A program made the translations under genes and the position numbers. Shown piece by piece: positions 1 through 6,047 of a stretch of DNA of 6,047 nucleotides. Each line of letters starts with the position of its first letter. Position 1 is the first letter of the stretch. The stretch lies in the NCBI GenBank assembly GCA_031278755.1, contig JAITJV010000231.1:1-6047 (forward strand). The letters run 5' to 3'. The notes under the pieces are model-generated. The model saw only the letters and a program-made list of their open reading frames with translations. It ran no database searches and was not told where the DNA came from. This DNA is from Treponema sp. (GTDB lineage: Bacteria > Spirochaetota > Spirochaetia > Treponematales > Breznakiellaceae).

Positions 1-244
1 TAACGGCCTTTCTGGCGGGGAAAATTCCCTGGGAATCCCCGTACCCCTGCGCGGCCTGTAAATTGACGATAATATCGTGGAGTATCTCATCCGGCGCGTT
101 AAAACCAAAAGGAGCCGGATTCCCTATATTGAGCTTGAGCACCCGGAAACCTTCGGCTTCGAGCCGCTTTGCTTCCTTGAGCGCGGGTCCGCGTATGTCG
201 TAGCACACGCTGTCGAGCTTGGCTGATTTTTTAAACACGTTCAT
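1..244 (-). CDS. alaA: AlaA-type alanine aminotransferase, N-terminal fragment (3' end beyond window)
   Basis: Partial gene; 81 N-terminal codons are visible from the ATG at 244 and the frame is open at base 1. The fragment contains the block VCYDIRGPALKEAKRLEAEG (residues 13-32), then KLNIGNPAPFGF (37-48), APDEILHDI (50-58) and a QGYGDSQG stretch (66-73) ending in ARKAV. This is the characteristic beginning of the AlaA/YfbQ group of class I PLP-dependent aminotransferases, cytosolic enzymes that interconvert pyruvate plus glutamate with alanine plus 2-oxoglutarate. The PLP-binding lysine lies in the missing part, so catalytic completeness cannot be judged. The start is supported by AAGGGG at 249-254, which overlaps the stop codon of the upstream gene; only 9 bp separate that stop (254-256) from this ATG. 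Cotranscription and probable translational coupling with the TPR-like gene follow. Assignment to the AlaA group is strong; exact substrate preference is inferred. Confidence 0.88.
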   Translation of the reverse strand, partial: MNVFKKSAKLDSVCYDIRGPALKEAKRLEAEGFRVLKLNIGNPAPFGFNAPDEILHDIIVNLQAAQGYGDSQGIFPARKAV

Positions 245-253
245 AAGGCCCCT

Positions 254-1081
254 TTATCCGGCTTCAAAAAGCCAGTTTCCCGCTTCGATAAGGTATTTTC
301 TCAGAATGGCGGCGTGAATTTCGGTTTCTATTCTGGAAATTTCTTTTCTCCAGCCTGCGGCCGTTTTAAGCGATTCCCGGATCCGCTTTCTCCCCTCCTC
401 GGCGGCTTCCTTGCAGTCCAGGGGATCTTCGGCGTTCTTTCTTAACGTATCGGAAAGAAAGTAAGCGGAAAGACCGGCAATCAGCGCATCGGAAGATTCA
501 AAGACCAACACCTTGAAAAGGGCCGCCGCCTTGTTAAACTGCCGCGAAAGCAGCAGGGAAAAACCGTAATACCAGCGGACCCAGAGGGCGTCCCCGCCTT
601 TGAGGGCGCCCTTGTCCAGACGGACGGAGAAGAAAGCCGCCGCCCCCGCCGTATCCCCGCCGAGTATGCGCGCGGCTCCGAAAATGAGGGCGTTTTTTTC
701 AATCAGGGAAGGACGGGCCAAAGCCGTCTTGTTTTCAAGGCTCATCACGGCCCCTGAATCCGACATAACCAGATAGGTATTTGCCAAAAGCCGCACCAGA
801 CGGGGCGAGTAACGCCCCTTTCGTATGACTTTCGACTCAAGATAATCGGCAAGGGCGGGCCAGTCTTCCCGTTCTAAAAGGCGGTACAATTTACTGTTCA
901 GGGCGTAAAAAATATCAAGAACGGCGAGGGCAAGAACAAGCACGGCGCCCAGAGGCCAGGCGGACCGCCAAAAACCGCCCGCAAAATCAGCGTCCAGAAT
1001 AAAAAGAGGCAGAAAAACTATAATCAGTAGAAAAAAGACGGTAAATATGTTAAAAATAATAAATATGGATTTGAATTTCAA
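254..1081 (-). CDS. Membrane-anchored TPR-like protein of unknown function (TTG start)
   Basis: I do not recognise a named family. From the TTG at 1081 the protein has 275 residues. A hydrophobic helix spans about residues 6-29 and a second about 43-62, giving a probable two-helix inner-membrane anchor. The remaining ~210 residues are helical and look cytoplasmic. Paired amphipathic helices around 130-155 (ALIFGAARILGGDTAGAAAFF) and 170-193 (WYYGFSLLLSRQFNKAAALF) have the small/large residue spacing of TPR-type helical hairpins, so a protein-docking role is plausible but unproven. The open frame extends to TTG codons at 1144/1141, but these overlap the -35 box of a strong promoter. The TTG at 1081 has AGGAG at 1090-1094 with 8-base spacing, so it is the preferred start. 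It is the first gene of a unit with the alanine aminotransferase, which begins 9 bp after its stop. No functional link to aminotransfer is visible in the sequence. Confidence 0.8.
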   Translation of the reverse strand: MKFKSIFIIFNIFTVFFLLIIVFLPLFILDADFAGGFWRSAWPLGAVLVLALAVLDIFYALNSKLYRLLEREDWPALADYLESKVIRKGRYSPRLVRLLANTYLVMSDSGAVMSLENKTALARPSLIEKNALIFGAARILGGDTAGAAAFFSVRLDKGALKGGDALWVRWYYGFSLLLSRQFNKAAALFKVLVFESSDALIAGLSAYFLSDTLRKNAEDPLDCKEAAEEGRKRIRESLKTAAGWRKEISRIETEIHAAILRKYLIEAGNWLFEAG

Positions 1082-1112
1082 GCGGTATTCTCCTATGAAC
1101 GCACCGTGCAAT

Positions 1113-1141
1113 ATGATAAAATAAAGAAAGGGGAGCGTCAA
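1113..1141 (-). promoter_or_regulatory. Sigma-70-type promoter of the TPR-like gene and alaA
   Basis: On the minus strand TTGACG (1141-1136) and TATCAT (1118-1113) each match the housekeeping consensus at 5 of 6 positions and are separated by exactly 17 bp. Transcription would begin near 1105-1107, giving a leader of about 25 bases that contains the AGGAG ribosome-binding site (1090-1094) ahead of the TTG start at 1081. The spacing of promoter, ribosome-binding site and start codon is internally consistent. Transcription start is inferred, not observed. Confidence 0.72.
1114..1122 (+). promoter_or_regulatory. Possible extended -10 promoter for the HD-GYP/CNNM pair
   Basis: TGATAAAAT fits an extended -10 element (TGn followed by TAAAAT, 5 of 6 to consensus). 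No convincing -35 hexamer lies 16-18 bp upstream, as expected for extended -10 promoters. A start near 1129 would give a leader of about 53 bases before the ATG at 1182. The element overlaps the -10 box of the opposing promoter, so the two divergent units could compete for RNA polymerase. A weaker alternative is TCAACA (1138-1143), 17 bp, TACTAT (1161-1166), but that would start transcription inside the ribosome-binding site. Confidence 0.4.
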
Positions 1142-1181
1142 CAACAGATGGCCGCCGGCATACTATTAAAAAGAGGCAGGG

Positions 1182-2321
1182 ATGAAAAACTATACGCTTA
1201 GGGAAATTCCTCCTGAAAGCTACTTCACCAAAACCGTTTATCTGGACGATCAATTTGTCCTTGCGGCGCCGGAAATGCCTTTTTCCCGGGATCTGATCAA
1301 GATACTCGGCAACTGGGAATTCAGGGAAGTCCGCAGCGAAGGGGAACCCCGGGAAGACTATGTCGCCGCAACGGCCGAGGCCGCGGAAGAAGCCGAACTT
1401 TCCGTATCGCTGGCGGCAAGCGATGCGGACAAGATCAAGCGGGCCGAGGAATTCTACGCGTCCTTTCAGAAATACGTTGAAAAGCTCTTTACCCAGGTTG
1501 CGATTAAAAACGAACTTGACTTTAACCAGGTTGCCGAAAAGGTAAAAACCGCCTGTGACATCGTAAAGGAAGACAGGCGCTTTCTTATGCGGACCCAAAA
1601 AAACACCGAACCCGGCGAAGATCAAAATTACCTTGCGTCCCATGCGATACGGTCCATGATCATCGCGATCATCATAGGGTCCTACCTCAAACTCCCCAAC
1701 CACCGGCTTATAGAACTGGGGGTGGCCGCCCTGCTCCATGAAATAGGGATGCTCAAGCTGCCCCCGCAGGTGTACCTTTCCCGGCGGTCTCTTAATCCCC
1801 AGGAACGCAAGGCTATCCTTACCCACCCGGTGTTGAGTTTCAATCTTCTTAAATCTTTTGATTTTCCCCTTGCGATAAGCCTTGCCGCCCTGGAACACCA
1901 CGAAAGGGAAAACGGCTCAGGCTATCCGCAAAAGCTCACCTCCGAGAAGATAAGCCTTTACGCCAAGATCATCGCGGTCGCCTGTTCCTACGAAGCCCTC
2001 AGCACCAAGAGGCCCCACAAGGAAGCAAAAGACGGTTACGCGGGAATGGTGGAACTGCTTAAAAACGAAGGAAAGCAATACGACGACACGGTGGTACGCG
2101 CGCTGGTTTTTTCGCTTTCCATTTATCCCATAGGGCTTTACGTTCTCCTTTCCAGCGGGAAGAAGGGGCAGGTGGTTGATGTAAACCCCGAAAATCCCCG
2201 GTATCCCATTGTACAGGTTTTTGGCGAATTAACCCCGGACGGTAAAAACAAGATCCTCGAAACCTCCCCCGAAGGACTGCATATTGTAAGGCCCCTTACC
2301 AAGGAAGAGACGGGAAACTAA
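1182..2321 (+). CDS. HD-GYP domain protein with altered metal-site residues
   Basis: 379 residues, no signal peptide or membrane segment, so cytoplasmic. Residues 1-145 form a variable N-terminal region; the HD-GYP domain spans about 150-315, followed by an extra segment (YPIGLYVLLSSGKKG, 315-329, to the end) that accompanies HD-GYP domains in some proteins. Active HD-GYP enzymes hydrolyse the second messenger cyclic di-GMP. Kept here: H154, H186, H215, H239-H240-E241 and the GYP triplet at 247-249. Changed: the HD pair reads H186-E187, the usual lysine of HDIGK is M190, and the metal-ligand aspartate of the VAD motif is C268. Hydrolysis is therefore doubtful; a c-di-GMP-binding or protein-interaction role, or a modified metal centre, is possible. 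The ATG at 1182 is preceded by AGAGG (1172-1176). Its stop TAA shares one base with the ATG of the following CNNM-type gene, indicating coupled translation. Confidence 0.87.
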   Translation: MKNYTLREIPPESYFTKTVYLDDQFVLAAPEMPFSRDLIKILGNWEFREVRSEGEPREDYVAATAEAAEEAELSVSLAASDADKIKRAEEFYASFQKYVEKLFTQVAIKNELDFNQVAEKVKTACDIVKEDRRFLMRTQKNTEPGEDQNYLASHAIRSMIIAIIIGSYLKLPNHRLIELGVAALLHEIGMLKLPPQVYLSRRSLNPQERKAILTHPVLSFNLLKSFDFPLAISLAALEHHERENGSGYPQKLTSEKISLYAKIIAVACSYEALSTKRPHKEAKDGYAGMVELLKNEGKQYDDTVVRALVFSLSIYPIGLYVLLSSGKKGQVVDVNPENPRYPIVQVFGELTPDGKNKILETSPEGLHIVRPLTKEETGN

Positions 2322-3625
2322 TGGAGGACCCCGGCGGTATTACCGCCTTTTCGCAGATCGCAGTAATCCTCGCCCTTATCCTGGGGGCGGGTTTTTTCGC
2401 CTTGTTTGAAACGGCCGTCGTATCCTGCAGCAGGGCCAGGCTCAGGAAGGCGGCCGAAGAAGGCGGAAAAAAATACAGGCGGGCGCTGGAAGCGGCGGAA
2501 TCCCCCGCCCTCCTGCTCGGCGCGGCCAGAACCTGGTGCACCCTGCTTAGAATACTCGCCGGAGCCGCGGCGGGATACCGGACGGCATTGTACAGCGCGC
2601 TCTGGTTTGCCGCCTTTAAGGATCCCGTAAAAGGCGCCCTGATCTCCGCCGCCGTTCTCCTGTGCGTATCGCTTGCCGCCATAATCCCCGGGGACATGAT
2701 CCCCCGGATGATCGCGCGCGCCGCTCCCGAAAAGATCGCCGCGGCCTGCCTTCCCCTTATGACCTTTTTTACCCTGTTGGGCCGGCCTTTCGGCATGCTG
2801 GCGGGACGTATTTCCGCCCTTATCGGCGGAATATACAGCGCGGAGGAAGAATCCGTTCCCTCAGATCCGGCGGATGAACTGCGCAGCGCCCTGGAAGAAG
2901 GGGCCGGCGGGGCCGTAAAAAGCCGCGAGCGCACCATGGTGGAAGGGGTCCTTTATCTGGGAGACAGGCCCGTTGGAACCTTTATGACCCACCGTTCGGA
3001 AATACAGCGGCTTGATATTCACGCCGGCAGGGAGGAGATGCTCGCCGCCGCGGAAGCAGCCGGACCGCAGGGGTGCATACCCGTCGCCGACGGCACGGCC
3101 GATCAGATAGCGGGGGCGGTTTTTCCCGAAGACCTTTACCGCGCGCTCCTTAAGGATATTCCCGGCGGGCTTGCCGCCGTAATACGGAAAGTCCGTTTTA
3201 TCCCTGAAACCATGTCCGCGCTCAAGGCCCTTGAAGCGTTCAAGGGCGGCGAAGGGGGCTATCTTTTTGTCATGGACGAATACGGAGGCTTTGCCGGCAT
3301 GGTTTCGGCAAGAAACCTTATAGACGAAATGGTGGAACTTTCCGGTTCGGAAGAAAAAGAAGAAGGCGTAACAAAACAGGAAGACGGTTCCTGGCTCGCG
3401 TTGGGCAGCGTCAACATAGACGACGTTTCCCGCATGCTGTCGCTGGAAAACCTTTCAGGCGATCATCAGGATTACCACACCCTCGCCGGCTTTATCCTTT
3501 CGCTCGCCGGGGAAATCCCCCAGTCGGGAGCGGTTTTTGAATGGGCGGGATACCGCTTTACCGTCGCCGGCATGGACGGAAACAGGATAGACAAGGTGCT
3601 GATCGCTTCCCTCCCGGAGAAGTAG
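2321..3625 (+). CDS. CNNM/CBS/CorC-HlyC family membrane protein (divergent transport domain)
   Basis: 434 residues with the usual family order: an N-terminal DUF21/CNNM membrane domain (hydrophobic stretches about 10-34, 64-84, 103-123 and 140-170), a CBS pair (about 216-340) and a C-terminal CorC_HlyC domain (about 350-432). The family is usually labelled haemolysin or Mg/Co efflux protein; better-studied members export or sense magnesium, with the CBS pair binding adenine nucleotides. Strong family marks are FFALFETAVVS (25-35), FIPE (293-296), MDEYGGFAGMVS (318-329) and YHTLAGFIL (385-393). The membrane domain has diverged: the conserved serine before ETA is F29, the usual GN(T) motif in the second helix is not recognisable, GE-x-x-PK reads GDMIPR (124-129), and MTPR reads MTHR (222-225). 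Ion transport cannot be assumed. The start codon overlaps the HD-GYP stop (TAATG), so the two proteins are probably made together. Confidence 0.85.
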   Translation: MEDPGGITAFSQIAVILALILGAGFFALFETAVVSCSRARLRKAAEEGGKKYRRALEAAESPALLLGAARTWCTLLRILAGAAAGYRTALYSALWFAAFKDPVKGALISAAVLLCVSLAAIIPGDMIPRMIARAAPEKIAAACLPLMTFFTLLGRPFGMLAGRISALIGGIYSAEEESVPSDPADELRSALEEGAGGAVKSRERTMVEGVLYLGDRPVGTFMTHRSEIQRLDIHAGREEMLAAAEAAGPQGCIPVADGTADQIAGAVFPEDLYRALLKDIPGGLAAVIRKVRFIPETMSALKALEAFKGGEGGYLFVMDEYGGFAGMVSARNLIDEMVELSGSEEKEEGVTKQEDGSWLALGSVNIDDVSRMLSLENLSGDHQDYHTLAGFILSLAGEIPQSGAVFEWAGYRFTVAGMDGNRIDKVLIASLPEK

Positions 3626-3628
3626 TTT

Positions 3629-3651
3629 ATTTTTCAGCGGAAGTTGTTCGG
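3629..3651 (+). repeat. Dispersed intergenic repeat, copy 1 (without hairpin arm)
   Basis: This 23-bp stretch matches 5234-5256 at 20 of 23 positions in the same orientation, sharing the T-run, AGCGGA and GTTGTTC. It fills most of the 35-bp gap between the convergent CNNM-type and glpK genes. Downstream of GTTGTTC the copies diverge, and this copy lacks the partner arm that forms a hairpin in copy 2. It may be a decayed or truncated element. Confidence 0.55.
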
Positions 3652-3660
3652 CGGGGATGA

Positions 3661-5145
3661 TCACCCGGCCCAGCCCCGGCTCCGCCCTACGGCCTTGTGC
3701 CAGCCGGCGAGAAGTTCTTCCTGTTTTTCCTTCTCCATGCGGGGAAAGAATGTAGCGTCGCATTTCCACATGCCTTTTACTTCGTTCAGATCTTTCCAGA
3801 ATCCGACGGCGAGGCCGGCAAGATAGGCGGCGCCCAGGGCGGTTGTTTCGCGCACCACAGGACGCCTGATATTTCCGCCCATGACGTCCGCCTGAAACTG
3901 CATGAGGAATTTGTCCCGCGTCGCCCCCCCGTCAACCTTGAGTTCCGAAAGGCGCACCCCTGTGTCTTTTTCCATGGCGCGGATCAGATCGAGGCTTTGA
4001 TAGGCGATGGATTCCTGGGCGGCCCTGATAATGTGGTAACGCTTGGTTCCGCGCGTAATCCCGGTGATGCAGCCGCGGGCGTACATGTCCCAGTAGGGGG
4101 CGCCGAGTCCGGTAAAGGCGGGCACAAGGTACACCCCGCCCGTATCCTTAACCTTGCCCGCATAATATTCCGCGTCGGCGCTTTCGGTGATAAAGCGCAT
4201 TTCATCCCTAAGCCACTGAATTACCGCGCCGCCTACAAAAACGCTTCCCTCAAGAACATACTGCACCTTCCCCGGCAGGCTGGCGGCGATGGTGGTTAAA
4301 AGTCCGTTCCTGCTTTCGGCGGGTTCGCTTCCCGTATTCATGAGGAGGAAGCAGCCCGTCCCGTAGGTGTTCTTCGCATCGCCTTTTTCAAAACAGCACT
4401 GGCCGAAAAGGGCGGCCTGCTGATCCCCCGCGTCTCCCGAAACGGGGATCTCCGTTCCCTGTATGTTGACTTTGCCGTACACTTCGCTTGAGGACCGCAC
4501 CGAGGGAAGAACAGAACGCGGAATATCCAGGGCTTCAAGAAGGGCGTCGTCCCAGTCAAGCTTGCGGATATCAAAGAGCATGGTGCGGCTCGCGTTTGTG
4601 TAATCGATTATATGAACAGCCCCGCCTGTCAGCCGCCAGATAAGCCAGGTGTCAACGGTGCCGAAAAGTATCTCCCCCTTCCGCGCGCGTTCCCGCGATC
4701 CTTCAACATGATCCAGTATCCATTTGATCTTGGTTCCCGAAAAATAGGCGTCGGGTACAAGGCCGGTAACGCCCCTGATGTGATCTCCCAGTCCGTTTTT
4801 TACAAGGCCGTCCACAATGTCCGAAGTCCGCCTGCACTGCCATACAATGGCGTTGTAAATGGGACGGCCCGAGGCCCTGTCCCAGAGCACCGTCGTTTCC
4901 CGCTGATTGGTAATTCCCAGGGCCGCAATGTCGGCTGCCTGTATATCATGCTTTGCAAGCAGTTCCATCATCACCGCGTACTGGGAGGAATAGATTTCCA
5001 TGGGATCGTGCTCCACCCAGCCTTCCTTTGGATAGATCTGGGCAAATTCCTTCTGTTCTACGCCTATAATGTTCTGGCCGCGGTCAAAAAGTATGGCCCG
5101 TGAACTGGTCGTGCCCTGATCAAGGGCAAGGATATATTTGGACAT
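3661..5145 (-). CDS. glpK: Glycerol kinase
   Basis: Complete 494-residue FGGY-family kinase, close to the usual ~500. It phosphorylates glycerol with ATP to sn-glycerol 3-phosphate in the cytoplasm, trapping imported glycerol. Visible marks: phosphate-binding [10 protein letters not shown] (8-17), glycerol-contact R82-E83 in TNQRETT, Y134 in AYFSGTK, the catalytic aspartate D241 in [13 protein letters not shown], and the FGGY signatures at 337-352 ([16 protein letters not shown]) and 402-422. The loop before the catalytic motif reads [11 protein letters not shown]; compared from memory with the E. coli enzyme it is about four residues shorter and lacks the arginine that binds fructose 1,6-bisphosphate, so that allosteric control is probably absent. 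The histidine phosphorylated by HPr in Firmicutes enzymes is also not present. The start has GGGAG (5153-5157) seven bases upstream, separated by an A-run. No glycerol facilitator or glycerol-3-phosphate dehydrogenase gene lies in the window. Confidence 0.97.
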   Translation of the reverse strand: MSKYILALDQGTTSSRAILFDRGQNIIGVEQKEFAQIYPKEGWVEHDPMEIYSSQYAVMMELLAKHDIQAADIAALGITNQRETTVLWDRASGRPIYNAIVWQCRRTSDIVDGLVKNGLGDHIRGVTGLVPDAYFSGTKIKWILDHVEGSRERARKGEILFGTVDTWLIWRLTGGAVHIIDYTNASRTMLFDIRKLDWDDALLEALDIPRSVLPSVRSSSEVYGKVNIQGTEIPVSGDAGDQQAALFGQCCFEKGDAKNTYGTGCFLLMNTGSEPAESRNGLLTTIAASLPGKVQYVLEGSVFVGGAVIQWLRDEMRFITESADAEYYAGKVKDTGGVYLVPAFTGLGAPYWDMYARGCITGITRGTKRYHIIRAAQESIAYQSLDLIRAMEKDTGVRLSELKVDGGATRDKFLMQFQADVMGGNIRRPVVRETTALGAAYLAGLAVGFWKDLNEVKGMWKCDATFFPRMEKEKQEELLAGWHKAVGRSRGWAG

Positions 5146-5233
5146 TTTTTTTCTCCCTCACAAAAAATATCATTTGACAGCCAAATACTCAAGGACGGGG
5201 AATGTACGGCCGGGGCCGGTGAACCGGGATTCA

Positions 5234-5278
5234 ATTTTTTAGCGGACGTTGTTCAGAAACTGAAATTTCTGAACAACT
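5234..5278 (+). repeat. Dispersed intergenic repeat, copy 2, with perfect 12-bp hairpin
   Basis: The first 23 bases (5234-5256) match copy 1 at 3629-3651 at 20 positions. From 5248 the sequence forms a perfect inverted repeat: GTTGTTCAGAAA (5248-5259), loop CTGAAA (5260-5265), TTTCTGAACAAC (5266-5277). The far arm ends two bases before the methyltransferase stop codon (5279-5281). A T-run precedes the stem on the plus strand, so on neither strand does a U-tract follow the stem: it is not a standard rho-independent terminator, although it sits where one would be expected. It could protect the 3' end of the methyltransferase message, terminate by another route, bind a protein, or be a small mobile repeat. 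Confidence 0.8.
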
Positions 5279-6047
5279 CTACAGGCGTTTCCCGCCTACG
5301 GCAATGAGTTTTTCAGCCTTTTCATCATACGCCGATTCATCCCAATCGCCGTATATTTTCACGCTGTCAAAACCCGCTTCAAAAAGAAGCCGGCGCAGTT
5401 CCGTCGCCGCATAGAGCCGCTGGGTAAACACCTTTTCCGTCCTCTCGCCGCCCCTGATGAGCACCCAGCGGTTTTTAAGGGCGGCCCATGAATCCACCGC
5501 TTCGTATTCGGTAAGCACCGTGTATCCCGCCCGTTCAAACCATTCGCATTCGATAAAATCCCTTACGGCAATTTCCTTGCCCAGCGTTTCCATGATAAAC
5601 ACCCCGCCGGGTTTCAGGGAATCAAAAACATTCCGGGCCGCAAGAAGATCATCCGCGGGATCCTCAAAATAGCCGAAGGAAATATAGAGGTTCACCGCCG
5701 CGTCAAAGAAACCCGGCCGCCTGAAAGAGCGGGCGTCTTCGCGGACGAACTCGACGTCAAGGCCGTCGTAAAGGGCGTCTTCCCCGGCGGTGCGGAGGAA
5801 AGATTCGGTAATGTCAACGCCGGTAACCGCAAAACCGCGGCGGGCCAGTTCAAGTGAAATACGGCCGAAACCGCAGCAGAGATCCAGCAGGCGGGGGCCG
5901 GAGGCGGCTCCGGAAGGCGGGCCGTAGAGGTCGAGGCGGGCCAGCGCGGTAACTCCGTCGGCGACACGGGGCACCTCGGCCCAATGCGCGTCGTCAAACA
6001 TGACGGGCGCGTAACGTTCCCAGAAACTTTCATCGTTGAACCATTCT
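5279..6047 (-). CDS. Class I SAM-dependent methyltransferase (5' end beyond window)
   Basis: 255 C-terminal residues are visible; the frame stays open to the window edge. An internal ATG at 6001 could be mistaken for the start, but the upstream in-frame codons read EWFNDESFWERYAPVMF, the typical opening of a family of small soluble methyltransferases, so the true start lies beyond 6047, probably only a few codons away. Counting from the first visible residue, motif I (SAM binding) is LLDLCCGFGR at 53-62, the acidic residue ending strand 2 is D78 in GVDIT, D104 in REDARSF is the adenine-side position, and FDAAVNLYISFGYF (114-127) is the motif II region. Later strands (VFIMETLG, 149-156; LIAVGGK at the end) complete a Rossmann fold. 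The substrate cannot be predicted; a small molecule is more likely than DNA because no target-recognition domain or NPPY-type motif is present. glpK follows 133 bp downstream on the same strand. Confidence 0.88.
   Translation of the reverse strand, partial: EWFNDESFWERYAPVMFDDAHWAEVPRVADGVTALARLDLYGPPSGAASGPRLLDLCCGFGRISLELARRGFAVTGVDITESFLRTAGEDALYDGLDVEFVREDARSFRRPGFFDAAVNLYISFGYFEDPADDLLAARNVFDSLKPGGVFIMETLGKEIAVRDFIECEWFERAGYTVLTEYEAVDSWAALKNRWVLIRGGERTEKVFTQRLYAATELRRLLFEAGFDSVKIYGDWDESAYDEKAEKLIAVGGKRL

Noticed and set aside
1050..1901. 283-codon minus-strand open frame opposite the HD-GYP gene
   Set aside because: It is antisense to a clear conserved domain, its sequence resembles no family, and it overlaps the divergent promoter. 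It is a by-product of GC-rich codon use.
2296..2937. 213-codon minus-strand open frame opposite the CNNM-type gene
   Set aside because: Low-complexity Ala/Arg/Ser-rich translation with no family features; the opposite strand encodes a recognisable conserved protein.
3650..3670. GC-rich imperfect hairpin at the CNNM/glpK convergent junction as a terminator
   Set aside because: Only six pairs with one mismatch, partly inside the glpK coding end, and no U-tract on either strand.
3697..4299. Plus-strand open frames within glpK (also 4612-5103)
   Set aside because: They mirror highly conserved glycerol kinase codons on the other strand and show no protein-family features or convincing ribosome-binding sites.
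5164..5192. TTGAGT - 17 bp - TATTTT as the glpK promoter
   Set aside because: The hexamer matches are modest (4 of 6 each) and the implied transcript start near 5157 falls inside the ribosome-binding site, so it would not give a well-translated message.
5999..6001. ATG at 6001 as the methyltransferase start
   Set aside because: The 15 upstream in-frame codons continue the conserved N-terminal pattern of the family without a stop, so the gene runs past the window edge.

Overview
The window is a gene-dense, fairly GC-rich stretch of bacterial chromosome with no RNA genes, insertion sequences, CRISPR arrays or prophage genes. Protein flavour points to a spirochaete of the Treponema group, possibly a gut-associated treponeme: an HD-GYP protein with a spirochaete-like extra C-terminal segment, a HlyC/CorC-type 'haemolysin' and a short membrane-anchored TPR-like protein. 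This assignment is inference from protein style; no taxonomic marker gene is present.

Layout: (1) Positions 1-1081, minus strand: a two-gene unit made of a membrane-anchored helical-repeat protein of unknown function followed 9 bp later by the N-terminal part of an AlaA-type alanine aminotransferase, which runs off the left edge. (2) Positions 1082-1181: a compact divergent promoter region. A near-consensus minus-strand promoter here shows that the longest open frame of the TPR-like protein is over-extended; the real start is a TTG at 1081. (3) Positions 1182-3625, plus strand: an HD-GYP protein and a CNNM/CBS/CorC membrane protein that overlap by one base (TAATG) and so form a coupled pair. 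Both keep the fold but have lost residues normally essential for the textbook activity. (4) Positions 3661-6047, minus strand: a class I SAM-dependent methyltransferase, cut off by the right edge at its 5' end, then a 133-bp gap, then a complete glycerol kinase gene (glpK).

The intergenic gaps hold the least expected structure. A 23-bp sequence occurs twice in the same orientation with 20 of 23 bases identical (3629-3651 and 5234-5256), each copy next to a gene 3' end. In the second copy it runs into a perfect 12-bp inverted repeat with a 6-base loop, directly behind the methyltransferase stop codon. This looks like a small dispersed intergenic element.

No previously undescribed multi-gene system is evident. 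The best leads are the degenerate HD-GYP plus degenerate CNNM coupled pair, and the dispersed hairpin repeat.
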